Under the pieces are notes generated by a model. The model was not told the DNA's origin, made no database searches, and saw nothing but the letters and a program-made list of their open reading frames with translations. DNA of 64,000 nt from Pseudomonas cavernae (GTDB taxonomy: Bacteria; Pseudomonadota; Gammaproteobacteria; Pseudomonadales; Pseudomonadaceae). The stretch covers positions 2,852,001-2,916,000 of the forward strand of contig NZ_CP032419.1 of assembly GCF_003595175.1 (NCBI RefSeq), written 5' to 3'. Below are positions 28,156 to 36,180 of the stretch, piece by piece; the first letter of the stretch is position 1, and the number at the start of each line of letters is the position of its first letter. A program made the translations under genes and the position numbers.

Positions 28156-28185
28156 GCGAATTTAGAGCAACTGCTCTAAATTCGC
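28156..28185. promoter_or_regulatory. Perfect 30-bp operator-like dyad between hydrolase and corA
   Basis: GCGAATTTAGAGCA-ac-TGCTCTAAATTCGC: 14-bp arms with no mismatch and a 2-bp centre, 49 bp from the hydrolase start. There is no T-run, so it is not a terminator; a dimeric repressor site is likely. Confidence 0.65.
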
Positions 28186-28276
28186 CAGAGCCGCCGAGAT
28201 GAGACATTCCCCCAAGCTGGGTTAACCTGCCTATGGGCCTGCCCGGCACTTTCACTAGCAGAGAACGGATCACAAC

Positions 28277-29248
28277 ATGGCGCGAGTTGTTGCGGCAGCG
28301 GTTTATACCAAAGGCAAGAAAGTCACCGACATTTCCCTCGACGAAGGCAGCAGCTGGGCTGCCAAAGCCGGTCACTTCGTCTGGATCGGTCTGCACGACC
28401 CCGGCAGCGAAGAACTGCTCAGCCTGCAGAAGCAATTCAACCTGCACGCCCTGGCCATCGAAGACGCCCTGCTGCAGCACACCCGCCCCAAGCTGGAAAC
28501 CTTCGGCGATGCGCTGTTCATGGTGCTCTATTCGCCGATAGTCGAAGACGACAAGCTGGTCTTCATCGAAACCCAGCTGTTCGCCGGCAAAGGCTATGTG
28601 ATCAGTGCCCGCTACGGTGAGTCGCCGTCTTATGCACAGGTGCGCCAGCGCAGCGAAGCCCAGCCGCAACTGCTCCAGCACGGCGAGGACTTCGTACTCT
28701 ACGCCCTGCTCAGTTTCGTGATCGAGAACTACCGGCCGCTGCTGGATCGTTTCAATGCCGAACTGGAGGACATCGAACAGCACGTCCTCAACAATCCGCT
28801 GAGCCAGGCCGACGTCGAGCAGATCCAGAGCATGCGCCGCGATCTGTTGCGCCTGCGCCGCTATCTGGCGCCGCTGGGGGAGATCTGCGAAGACCTGCAA
28901 CACCTGGACTTCCCCTTCATCAACAAGCACATGCGCCCGTACTTCCGCGACGTGGCGATTCACGTCCAGCGCCTGCTGGAAGACCTCACCGCCCTGCGGG
29001 AAATGGCCGACCACGCCATCGAGGTCGGTCTGCTGCTGGAGTCGTCGCGGCAGAGCATCGTGCAGCGCAAGTTCGCCGCCTGGGCGGCGATTCTCGCCTT
29101 TCCCACCGCGGTGGCCGGTATCTATGGGATGAACTTCCAGAACATGCCGGAACTGACCTGGCACTACGGCTATTTCGGCGTGCTCGGCATCATCGCCGTC
29201 GGCTGCACCGGGCTGCACTTCAACTTCAAGCGCATGGGCTGGCTGTAG
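28277..29248 (+). CDS. corA: CorA-family magnesium/divalent cation transporter
   Basis: A 323-residue CorA protein. A large N-terminal cytoplasmic domain leads into the long stalk helix (YRPLLDRFNAELEDIEQHVL..) and two C-terminal membrane helices. The channel signature YGMN (about residues 283-286) is followed by FQNMPELTWHYGY, with the periplasmic MPEL loop. The final segment is basic (FNFKRMGWL). The ATG follows CTAGCAGAGAACGGATCACAAC. A good terminator follows at 29265. It may transport Mg, Co or Ni ions. It is divergent from the hydrolase and shares the dyad at 28156. Confidence 0.92.
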   Translation: MARVVAAAVYTKGKKVTDISLDEGSSWAAKAGHFVWIGLHDPGSEELLSLQKQFNLHALAIEDALLQHTRPKLETFGDALFMVLYSPIVEDDKLVFIETQLFAGKGYVISARYGESPSYAQVRQRSEAQPQLLQHGEDFVLYALLSFVIENYRPLLDRFNAELEDIEQHVLNNPLSQADVEQIQSMRRDLLRLRRYLAPLGEICEDLQHLDFPFINKHMRPYFRDVAIHVQRLLEDLTALREMADHAIEVGLLLESSRQSIVQRKFAAWAAILAFPTAVAGIYGMNFQNMPELTWHYGYFGVLGIIAVGCTGLHFNFKRMGWL

Positions 29249-29264
29249 CGTCATCGCCGCACAG

Positions 29265-29291
29265 AAAAAAGCCCGAGCGAATCGGGCTTTT
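29265..29291. terminator. Bidirectional terminator between corA and the amidotransferase gene
   Basis: AAGCCCGA-gcgaa-TCGGGCTT with A6 before and TTTT after. Confidence 0.88.
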
Positions 29292-29309
29292 GCATTTCTG
29301 TCTAAAGCC

Positions 29310-30038
29310 TCAGGCCGGCTCGGCCTCACGGCCTAGCGCGACGAAGCGCATCATCCATTCCGCCACCACGGTGCCCTGGTGGTCTTGGTCCAAGCTGGAA
29401 ATAGCCTGCTGGTAGATCTGCTCGCCCAGATGCTGCTGGCGGATGTCCAGCAGCGCGCGCGAATAGTCGTGGATAAACTCGGGGTGGCCCTGGAAGCACA
29501 GCACCTGGTCGTTGATGGCGTAGGCCGCATGCGGGCAGAAATCGCTGGAAGCGATCAGCGTGGCGTTCTCCGGCAGCGCCGTGACTTGGTCCTGGTGGCT
29601 GATCAGCAGGGTCAGATCCTCCAGCGTCGGCGTCATCCATTGCGGCTGTTCCGCAATCCGATAGTTGTGCGTGCCGACGCCCCAACCCTGTGCCGCGCGC
29701 TCGGCTTTGCCGCCCAGCAGCAAGGCCAGTAGCTGGTGACCGAAACAGACGCCAAGTAGCTTGTCGCCGCGCTCGTAACGCTCGAGCAGGTAGGTCTTGA
29801 GGGTCTGGATCCACGGATCGCTGCCGAAGGAGTCGGCCTTGCTGCCGGTCACCAGGTAGGCGTCGAAGCGCTCGGAGTCCGGCGGATAGTCACCCGCAAC
29901 CACGTTGTAGATGCTGAACTCGGCGGCAATCGGCTGACGGGCGAAGAGTTGCTCGAACATCCGCCCGTAGCCTTGATATTGATCGACCAACTCGGGACGC
30001 AGAACGTCGGTTTCCAGAATGCAGATGCGTAACGCCAT
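29310..30038 (-). CDS. Class I glutamine amidotransferase-like protein
   Basis: A 242-residue GATase1 domain. The catalytic triad is visible: the Cys in LLGVCFGHQLLALL (about residue 95) and the His-Glu pair in FQGHPEFIHDYS. The N-terminal ILETDVLRPELVDQYQGYG is typical of stand-alone amidotransferases related to PuuD/GuaA N-terminal domains. No synthase domain is attached. A role in amide hydrolysis of gamma-glutamyl compounds or as a subunit of an unknown synthase is possible. The ATG at 30038 gives the proper length. A second, different GATase is at 36.2 kb. Confidence 0.9.
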   Translation of the reverse strand: MALRICILETDVLRPELVDQYQGYGRMFEQLFARQPIAAEFSIYNVVAGDYPPDSERFDAYLVTGSKADSFGSDPWIQTLKTYLLERYERGDKLLGVCFGHQLLALLLGGKAERAAQGWGVGTHNYRIAEQPQWMTPTLEDLTLLISHQDQVTALPENATLIASSDFCPHAAYAINDQVLCFQGHPEFIHDYSRALLDIRQQHLGEQIYQQAISSLDQDHQGTVVAEWMMRFVALGREAEPA

Positions 30039-30330
30039 GGGGTAGTCCTGATGCAATGAACAGCGGTTCCGATTGTGCGATTTATCTAACACAGCGACAG
30101 CCGCAAGAAAACCACCGGCTGGCGTTAAACACCGAATCAGACCAATAGACTCATAGCTATGGACGTCAGCCGGCGTCAATAAAACACAACATCGGCGCGG
30201 GCAGCGCGACACGGCGCAACCATCATTCGCCTCGATATTTACCATGAAGGCCATTCACTTCTGCGCGCACGGCGGCTCGGCAATCATGCAGCCATCGGGG
30301 TTCGCCCCATCCGACATAGAGGACACCCGC

Positions 30331-30456
30331 ATGAGCAAATACGCCGCCATCGCCAGCCTGATCGCCGCTTCCGCCTTCATTGGCAGCAGTGAACCGCAGC
30401 GCTACCAGGTCAAGACCCGCCGCGCCGCGGACAGCAGCGAGAAAAAGCCGCAGTAA
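30331..30456 (+). CDS. Small exported or membrane peptide (hypothetical)
   Basis: A 41-residue peptide starting MSKYAAIASLIAASAFIGSS, a short hydrophobic N-terminus, then a polar basic tail (RRAADSSEKKPQ). GAGGACACCCGC precedes the ATG. Its reading frame could extend to 30244 but the ribosome-binding site favours 30331. Nothing recognisable; probably a small envelope peptide. It precedes the next small gene by 51 bp. Confidence 0.5.
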   Translation: MSKYAAIASLIAASAFIGSSEPQRYQVKTRRAADSSEKKPQ

Positions 30457-30507
30457 GCCCCGCCCGGCGTGCCGCAAGGCGGCGCCGACTACTTACAGGA
30501 GCCTCAC

Positions 30508-30714
30508 ATGACCGTCGCCCAGAATCTTTCCAGCCCCCCAGCCTACGGCGTGACCTATGCCAGCCTGGAGAACTGCGAGTTGCGCTTCGAATCGGAGCTC
30601 GCCTTTCAGATGGACGATGGCAGCCTGCTGACCCTGCACCTGCCGACCTCGCCCGGCGAGCGCCAGGCCATCCAGCAGGCCGTCTGGCAACAGTTTCAGC
30701 AGGCGGCCAATTAA
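30508..30714 (+). CDS. Small conserved-looking protein (hypothetical)
   Basis: A 68-residue protein preceded by the strong ribosome-binding site ACAGGAGCCTCAC. It reads VTYASLENCELRFESELAFQ..GSLLTLHLPTSPGERQAIQQAVWQQF, acidic and without a signal peptide. The pattern of a short beta-rich N-terminal half and a final helix suggests a real folded protein. I do not recognise a family. It lies 51 bp after the 41-residue gene and may share its transcript. Confidence 0.6.
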   Translation: MTVAQNLSSPPAYGVTYASLENCELRFESELAFQMDDGSLLTLHLPTSPGERQAIQQAVWQQFQQAAN

Positions 30715-30730
30715 AGGTTCGAACAGAACA

Positions 30731-30807
30731 CCTGCCTGCGTGGGAACGACGAAGTGAAGGGAAACGCTCCGCCACCAGCGTCGTCCCCGCGAATGCGGGG
30801 ACCCAGT
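30731..30807. repeat. Intergenic palindrome (CGTCGTTCCC type)
   Basis: CTGCGTGGGAACGACG pairs with CGTCGTCCCCGC across a 30-bp loop, followed by an inner CCCCGCGAATGCGGGG hairpin. A shorter CCCGGATTGCATCCGGGCTACG hairpin follows at about 30857. Confidence 0.7.
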
Positions 30808-30884
30808 AAACAAGCCGTAGCGCAAGCAACCCGGGGAAGCAGGCAGTCCCATTTCCCCGGATTGCATCCGGGCTACGACATCGC

Positions 30885-30907
30885 CAACACGTAACTGGGA
30901 CATAGCC
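30885..30907 (+). repeat. Solo MITE terminus
   Basis: CAACACGTAACTGGGACATA-GCC matches the right inverted repeat of the MITE at 45808-46009 at 22 of 23 positions. No partner end is present nearby. It abuts the A-run of the downstream terminator. Confidence 0.7.
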
Positions 30908-30935
30908 AAAAAAAACCGGCCCATGAGGGCCGGTT
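30908..30935 (-). terminator. Terminator of the fatty-acid oxidation operon
   Basis: Minus strand: AACCGGCCC-tcat-GGGCCGGTT followed by T8, 20 bp after the stop of the multifunctional gene. Confidence 0.92.
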
Positions 30936-30954
30936 CTTCATGGCTCCGCAGGCG

Positions 30955-33099
30955 TTAGAACTTCTCGCCCTTGGCGGCCTTTTCCAGCAACAGCGCCGGC
31001 GGCTCGAAACGCTCGCCGTACTGTTCGGCCAGGTATTCGGCACGGGCGGCGAAGTCCTGCAGACCGTACTGGTTGATGAACTGCAGCGCCCCGCCGGTCC
31101 AGGCGGCGAAACCGATGCCGAAGATCGAGCCGATGTTGGCGTCGGCGGTCGACAGCAGCACGCCCTCCTCCACGCAGCGCACGGTCTCGATGGCCTGGAT
31201 GAACAGGATGCGGTCGCGCACGTCGCTGGCCGGGATCTGCTTGTCGGCTTTCTCGAAACGCCCCTTCAGTTCAGGCCACAGCTGTTTCTTGCCGCCCTGC
31301 GGATAGTCGTAGAAACCGCCGCCAGCGGCTTTGCCCGGGCGCTTGTACTCGTTGACCATCAGGTCGACCACCGCGAAGGCCGGATGCTTGGGCAACGGTT
31401 TGCCTTCCGCTAGCAGGTCCTTCTCGGTCTGCGCACGGATATGCGCCATCAGGCCCATCGACACCTCGTCGGAGATCGCCAGCGGGCCGACCGGCATGCC
31501 GGCCTTGCGCGCTTCGGTCTCGATCATCGCGGCGTTGACGCCTTCGCCGAGCATGGCGAGGCCTTCGTTGGTGAAGGTGCCGAACACCCGCGAGGTGAAG
31601 AAGCCGCGGCTGTCGTTGACCACGATCGGCGTCTTGTTGATCTGCAGCACGTAGTCGAAGGCACGCGCCAGGGTTTCGTCGCTGGTCTTGATGCCGCGGA
31701 TGATTTCCACCAGCGGCATCTTGTCGACCGGGCTGAAGAAATGCAGACCGATGAACTTGTCCTGCTTCTGCACCGCAGTGGCCAGGCCGGTGATCGGCAG
31801 AGTCGAGGTGTTGGACGCGATGACCGCATCGGCCAACGCGACGCTTTCAGCGGCGGCGGTGACCTTGGCCTTCAGCCCACGATCCTCGAACACCGCCTCG
31901 ATGATCAGGTCGCAGCCTTCGAAGTCGGCGTCCTTATCGGTGGCCTTGATGCGGGCGAGGATGGCATCGCGCTTCTCGGCGCTCAGGCCGCCGCGCGAGA
32001 CACGCTTGTCCAGCAGGCCGACGGAGTAGTTCTTGCCTCTTTCCGCCGCCTCCAGGGAGACGTCCTTGAGCACCACCTCGATGCTGGCAACCGCCGAGAC
32101 ATAGGCGATGCCCGCACCCATCATGCCGGCACCGAGCACGCCGACCTTCTTGGTCTGGTACGGCGCGAAGCCTTGCGGACGCGAACCGCCGGCGTTGATC
32201 TGGTTCAGCTGGAACCAGAAGGTGCCGATCATGTTCTTCGCCACCTGGCCGGTGGTCAGTTCGGTGAAATAGCGCGTCTCGATGATCTGCGCGGTGTCGA
32301 AGTCGACCTGGGCGCCCTCGACGGCGGCACAGAGAATCTTCTCCGGCGCCGGGAAGCAGCCCTTGGTCTTGTCGCGCAATACCGACGGAGCGATGGACAG
32401 CATCTGCGCCACGTTGGGGCTGGACGGCGTGCCGCCGGGGATCTTGTAGCCCTTGACGTCCCAGGGCTGCAGCGCGGCCGGATTGGCGGCGATCCAGGCG
32501 CGGGCCTTGGCCAGCAGGTCGTCGCGGTCGCTGGCGAGTTCCTGGATCAGGCCGGCCTTGAGCGCGCCCTGGGCGTCGACTTTCTTGCCTTCGAGCAGGT
32601 ACGGCAGGGCCTTCTCGATGCCCAGCAGGCGCACCATGCGCACCACACCGCCGCCGCCCGGCAGCAGGCCGAGGGTGACTTCCGGCAGGCCAAGCTGCAC
32701 ACCCCTGTCGTTCAAGGCAATACGGTGATGGCAGGCCAGGCAGATTTCCCAGCCACCGCCCAATGCCGCACCGTTGATGGCCGCCACCACCGGCTTGCCG
32801 AGGCTTTCCAGGCTGCGCAGTTGGCTTTTGACGTTGAGGACATGGCGATAGAAGTGCTCGGCGTCGGCCTTGGTGACCTTGATCAGCTCATTGAGGTCGC
32901 CGCCGGCGAAGAAGGTCTTCTTGCCGGAAGTGAGGATCACCCCGGCGATGCTGTCCTTCTCGGCTTCCAGGCGGTCGACGGTCTTGCCCATGGCCGCGGT
33001 GTACGCCGCGTTCATGGTGTTAGCGCTCTGGCCGGGCATATCGATGGTCAGGACGACGATATTGTCCTGGCCTTTTTCGTAACGGATGGCGTCAGTCAT
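30955..33099 (-). CDS. Bifunctional enoyl-CoA hydratase / 3-hydroxyacyl-CoA dehydrogenase (FadB/FadJ-type)
   Basis: A 714-residue alpha subunit of a trifunctional-type complex. Residues 1-190 are crotonase: FFAGGDLNELIKVTK and INGAALGGGWEICLACHHRI with the catalytic Glu, then GLPEVTLGLLPGGGG with the second Glu. From about 316 comes the NAD-binding GVLGAGMMGAGIAY. The dehydrogenase active site is in GLHFFSPVDKMPLVEI (catalytic His) and the C-terminal domain runs from RGFFTSRVFGTFTNEG. It catalyses hydration and oxidation of enoyl-CoAs in beta-oxidation. The thiolase gene lies upstream on the same strand. A strong terminator follows. Confidence 0.94.
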   Translation of the reverse strand: MTDAIRYEKGQDNIVVLTIDMPGQSANTMNAAYTAAMGKTVDRLEAEKDSIAGVILTSGKKTFFAGGDLNELIKVTKADAEHFYRHVLNVKSQLRSLESLGKPVVAAINGAALGGGWEICLACHHRIALNDRGVQLGLPEVTLGLLPGGGGVVRMVRLLGIEKALPYLLEGKKVDAQGALKAGLIQELASDRDDLLAKARAWIAANPAALQPWDVKGYKIPGGTPSSPNVAQMLSIAPSVLRDKTKGCFPAPEKILCAAVEGAQVDFDTAQIIETRYFTELTTGQVAKNMIGTFWFQLNQINAGGSRPQGFAPYQTKKVGVLGAGMMGAGIAYVSAVASIEVVLKDVSLEAAERGKNYSVGLLDKRVSRGGLSAEKRDAILARIKATDKDADFEGCDLIIEAVFEDRGLKAKVTAAAESVALADAVIASNTSTLPITGLATAVQKQDKFIGLHFFSPVDKMPLVEIIRGIKTSDETLARAFDYVLQINKTPIVVNDSRGFFTSRVFGTFTNEGLAMLGEGVNAAMIETEARKAGMPVGPLAISDEVSMGLMAHIRAQTEKDLLAEGKPLPKHPAFAVVDLMVNEYKRPGKAAGGGFYDYPQGGKKQLWPELKGRFEKADKQIPASDVRDRILFIQAIETVRCVEEGVLLSTADANIGSIFGIGFAAWTGGALQFINQYGLQDFAARAEYLAEQYGERFEPPALLLEKAAKGEKF

Positions 33100-33121
33100 T
33101 TCTTTAATCCCCAGAAGGTGG

Positions 33122-33260
33122 GGGAGCTCTTCAGAGGCGTAGCGAGCGAAGGGCAGGCAAGGCGGAATTCAGTGAGGAAGCGGAGTTTGCTGTAGCAAAT
33201 GAGCATTCCGAGCCGAATTCCAACGCAGCATGGCCGAGCGCAGTAGCCTCTGAAAGCTCC
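33122..33260 (-). repeat. Structured dispersed repeat, copy 3 (short form), starts at the thiolase stop codon
   Basis: A 139-bp imperfect palindrome between two operon genes. Outer arms are GGGAGCTCTTCAGAGGC and GCCTCTGAAAGCTCC; inner arms are GGAATTC and GAATTCC; the core hairpin is TTTGCTGTAGCAAA. The box GAGGAAGCGGAGTTT is shared with copies 1 and 2, while the extra internal hairpins of the long copies are missing. It starts directly after the thiolase TAA. Confidence 0.85.
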
Positions 33261-34469
33261 TTAGATGCGTTCGATGATGGTGGCTATACCCATGCCGCCG
33301 CCGACGCAGAGCGTGGCGAGGCCATAGCGCAGGTTGCGCTTCTCCAGTTCGTCGAGCAGCGTGCCAACGATGGCGCAGCCGGTAGCGCCGAGCGGGTGGC
33401 CCATGGCGATGGAGCCGCCGTTGACGTTGACCTTGTCTTCGGCAACGCCCATGTCCTTCATGAACTTCATCACCACCGAGGCGAAGGCTTCGTTCACTTC
33501 GAACAGGTCGATGTCGGCCACATTCAGCCCGGCCTTGGCCAAGGCCTTGCGGGTAGCCGGCGCCGGGCCGGTGAGCATGATGGTCGGGTCGGTGCTGGTC
33601 ACTGCGGTGGCGACGATGCGCGCACGCGGCTTGAGGCCCAATTCCTTGCCCTTGGCGGCGGAGCCGATCAGCATCAGCGCGGCACCGTCGACGATGCCGG
33701 AGCTGTTGCCCGGGGTGTGTACGTGGTTGATGCGCTCGACGTGGCTGTACTGGCGCAACGCGGTGGCGTCGAAGCCCATCTGGCCCATCATCTCGAAGCT
33801 TGGCTTGAGCTTGCCGAGGCCTTCCGGGGTCGAATCGCCACGGATGAACTCGTCATGGTCGAGCAGGACGATGCCGTTCTGATCGGTGACCGGCACCAGG
33901 GATTTCTTGAACGAGCCATCGGCGCTAGCGCGCGCGGCCTTCTGCTGCGAGCGCAAGGCATAAGCATCGACGTCTTCGCGGCTGAAGCCCTCGAGGGTGG
34001 CGATCAGGTCGGCACCCACGCCCTGCGGCACGAAGCTGGTGTGCAGGTTGGTTTCCGGGTCCAGCGCCCAGGGGCCGCCATCGGAACCCATCGGCACGCG
34101 CGACATAGACTCCACGCCGCCGACCACCACCAAGTCCTCGAAGCCGGAACGGACTTTCATCGCGCCGAGGTTCACCGCTTCCAGGCCCGAGGCACAGAAC
34201 CGGTTGAGCTGCATGCCGGAGACGCTGATGTCCCAGTCGGCGGCCAGCACCGCGGTCTTGGCAATGTCGCCGCCCTGATCGCCTACCGGACTGACGCAAC
34301 CGAGAACGACGTCATCGACCTGGCTGGTATCCAAGTTGTTGCGCTTGGCCAACTCCTTGAGCAAGCCGGACACCAGGCTGACGGGTTTGACGCTGTACAG
34401 CGAGCCGTCCTTCTTGCCTTTACCGCGGGGAGTGCGCACCGCGTCGTAAATGAAAGCTTCAGTGGTCAT
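33261..34469 (-). CDS. Acetyl-CoA acyltransferase (thiolase)
   Basis: A 402-residue thiolase that cleaves 3-ketoacyl-CoA, the beta-subunit partner of the multifunctional enzyme downstream. The acylated Cys is in [14 protein letters not shown] (about 91), the general-base His in [14 protein letters not shown] (about 356) and the second Cys in TLCVGGGMG (about 391). FEVNEAFAS is also present. The ATG at 34469 gives the standard length. Its TAA is immediately followed by structured repeat copy 3, then the FadB-type gene 161 bp downstream. Confidence 0.94.
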   Translation of the reverse strand: MTTEAFIYDAVRTPRGKGKKDGSLYSVKPVSLVSGLLKELAKRNNLDTSQVDDVVLGCVSPVGDQGGDIAKTAVLAADWDISVSGMQLNRFCASGLEAVNLGAMKVRSGFEDLVVVGGVESMSRVPMGSDGGPWALDPETNLHTSFVPQGVGADLIATLEGFSREDVDAYALRSQQKAARASADGSFKKSLVPVTDQNGIVLLDHDEFIRGDSTPEGLGKLKPSFEMMGQMGFDATALRQYSHVERINHVHTPGNSSGIVDGAALMLIGSAAKGKELGLKPRARIVATAVTSTDPTIMLTGPAPATRKALAKAGLNVADIDLFEVNEAFASVVMKFMKDMGVAEDKVNVNGGSIAMGHPLGATGCAIVGTLLDELEKRNLRYGLATLCVGGGMGIATIIERI

Positions 34470-34934
34470 GTCGTCCTCTGACCTCCCTTCAGGAGGAGTG
34501 GTGGAAATGTGCGATCAATCGTCTGGAACCTGCGCTCCGGACACAAAGGCACCTGTTCTTGTTGGATCACTACACCTTACCCCTGACCACTTTAGGCTCA
34601 ATGACCGAAGTGCTCAGGACCATTGACAGCAGCGCTCAGACGAACGGTTGAGGGCGATCAGACCTTGGTCCATGGCGAAGGGACAGGTCTGGCTCAAGGG
34701 TTGGATGAGAATCCAGCGGCGGACGGCATAACCTGTTGGCACTAAAAAATGATGGCTTGGCACCAACCCTTCTAAAGGACCTGTGACGCAGCCCCTAGAG
34801 TTATCAGGGCAAAGGTGCCGCCGCCGGGTTTTGCCGGGGCGGTTTTTTTGTCCACGCTGATGCGTGACGCCGGTCCCGCCAGGCCGTTAGAGCGGTACAA
34901 GACGCCACCCAACAAGAACAAAAGGCAACTAGTC
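34470..34934. other. 465-bp intergenic region upstream of the thiolase operon
   Basis: It must contain the leftward promoter of the fatty-acid operon; I could not fix it or a PsrA/FadR box with confidence. CCTCCCTTCAGGAGG near 34490 is an inverted repeat over the ribosome-binding region. The right part carries an orphan rightward terminator at 34818-34849 with no plus-strand gene in front of it. Confidence 0.5.
34818..34849 (+). terminator. Orphan rho-independent terminator
   Basis: CCGCCGCCGG-gttttg-CCGGGGCGG then T7. The only gene upstream on this strand is kilobases away, so it may end a small RNA or act as an attenuator before the small gene at 34935. Confidence 0.7.
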
Positions 34935-35030
34935 ATGGCCAGACAACAGAAATTCCGCCAAGCGGGCTTGATCGTTTTTGCCACCACCGTTTTGCTTATC
35001 CTGCCCAACCTGTCCCGTCTGTTCACCTGA
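34935..35030 (+). CDS. 31-residue single-span membrane peptide (candidate)
   Basis: MARQQKFRQA followed by the hydrophobic span GLIVFATTVLLILPNL and a short tail. A basic N-terminus and one span suit an inner-membrane microprotein. The leader has AACAAGAACAAAAGG just upstream of the ATG, which combines a weak AAGG ribosome-binding site with an AAnAAnAA run of the kind recognised by Hfq/Crc in Pseudomonas. No homologue is known to me. The call rests on composition only. Confidence 0.45.
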   Translation: MARQQKFRQAGLIVFATTVLLILPNLSRLFT

Positions 35031-35339
35031 TCCGCCCACCTCGCTCGCGGAACTGGATGGCGCCTCTCGCGTCATCCGGCCGCGGGTAACAATCTCGGCA
35101 GCGGCAGCGGCAGCGGCAGCGGCAGAAAGCCGAAGGCCAACAGCGTCGAATCCAGCGCTGCTGACCTGCTCCCGCGAGCACCCGGCGGGCAGCGCGAATA
35201 GACAATTGAACACCACCAATGGCGTCGCATCGCCGTCTGCAGCACAGCCGCGCCCTGCCCCCTACGACGGCAGGCTGGCTAGCCGCTCGCATCGAGCCCT
35301 GTTAGGGTGCCGTCACCCTCACCGCTGGAGCTCCCCCCG
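35031..35339. other. 309-bp intergenic region with a hexanucleotide repeat
   Basis: No supported gene. It contains four GGCAGC units plus a partial (35097-35125). Near its right end is the leader of the cytochrome gene, including GTGCCGTCACCCTCACCGC. Confidence 0.5.
35097..35125. repeat. (GGCAGC)n hexanucleotide microsatellite
   Basis: Four perfect GGCAGC units and a partial fifth in non-coding DNA, 215 bp upstream of the cytochrome gene. Confidence 0.9.
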
Positions 35340-36161
35340 ATGCCGCGCCTACTTGCCGTCGTCGCGCTGTGCCTCAGTCTGCTGACCCTGAGCGCCCTGC
35401 AAGCGGCCGAACTGCGCTTGGCATTGCCCGCCGGTAAGCGCAGCTGGGACAGCCACGCCCTGCTCGCCCATCCGCAGGCGCGGGACATCGAGGTCAGTGC
35501 CGATGTGTCCTACAAGCGCACCATGCATTACCGCGCGGTGCCCTTGGCGGCCTTGCTGCAAGGTGTGCAGGCTGGCGATCACCTGCAGGTGGTGGCCCTG
35601 GACGGTTTTGCCGCCGAACTGCCGGCCGCACCGTTGCTCGGCCGCACGGGCGCGCAGGCCTGGCTGGCGGTGGAGGACCCGGCCAAGCCATGGCCGCCGC
35701 TGGCCAAGGGCAAGCCGAGCGCTGGCCCCTTCTATCTGGTCTGGATCGATCCGCAGCAGAGCGCTATCGGCCCCGAGCAGTGGCCGTTCCAGGTCAGCAC
35801 CATCCGCCTGCTGGCGCCAGTGGCCGAGCGTTTCCCCGCCTTGCTGCCGGATGCCAAGGCCGACGCCGAGGTGCAGGCCGGCTTCGCCCAGTTCCAGAAG
35901 AATTGCCTGGCCTGCCACCGTCTGAATGGCGCCGGCGACGCGCAGTTCGGCCCGGATCTGAACCTGCCGCACAACCCCACCGAATATTTCGCTGACGCTT
36001 TCCTGCAACGCTACATCCGCGATCCGCAAAGCCTGCGCCGCTGGCCGCAAGGCAAGATGCCTGGGTTCCCACCGGAGGTGTTGAGCGATAGGGAATTGCA
36101 ACAGCTGATCGGCTATCTCCAGCATATGAGCAAGCGCAAGCTGCCCCCCACCGCCCAATGA
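35340..36161 (+). CDS. Exported c-type cytochrome with an N-terminal domain
   Basis: A 273-residue protein with a signal peptide (LLAVVALCLSLLTLSALQAA). Residues 30-165 form a domain with WDSHALLAHPQARDIEVSAD, MHYRAVPLAALLQGV and a WPFQVSTIRL segment, reminiscent of molybdopterin-oxidoreductase-like or sulfite-oxidase-like modules but without a clear cofactor Cys. From about 175 there is a class I cytochrome c: CLACH at 189-193 and the distal Met in KMPGFPPE (Met240). It would act in periplasmic electron transfer. GGAGCTCCCCCCG precedes the ATG. It is monocistronic, convergent with the amidotransferase gene; its partner is unknown. Confidence 0.88.
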   Translation: MPRLLAVVALCLSLLTLSALQAAELRLALPAGKRSWDSHALLAHPQARDIEVSADVSYKRTMHYRAVPLAALLQGVQAGDHLQVVALDGFAAELPAAPLLGRTGAQAWLAVEDPAKPWPPLAKGKPSAGPFYLVWIDPQQSAIGPEQWPFQVSTIRLLAPVAERFPALLPDAKADAEVQAGFAQFQKNCLACHRLNGAGDAQFGPDLNLPHNPTEYFADAFLQRYIRDPQSLRRWPQGKMPGFPPEVLSDRELQQLIGYLQHMSKRKLPPTAQ

Positions 36162-36180
36162 GCTGAAACTGCCTCGCAGG

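Noticed and set aside
34740..34790. Sigma-54 promoter at TGGCAC sites before the orphan terminator
   Set aside because: TGGCAC occurs twice, but the -12 element (TTGC at the right spacing) is missing for both.
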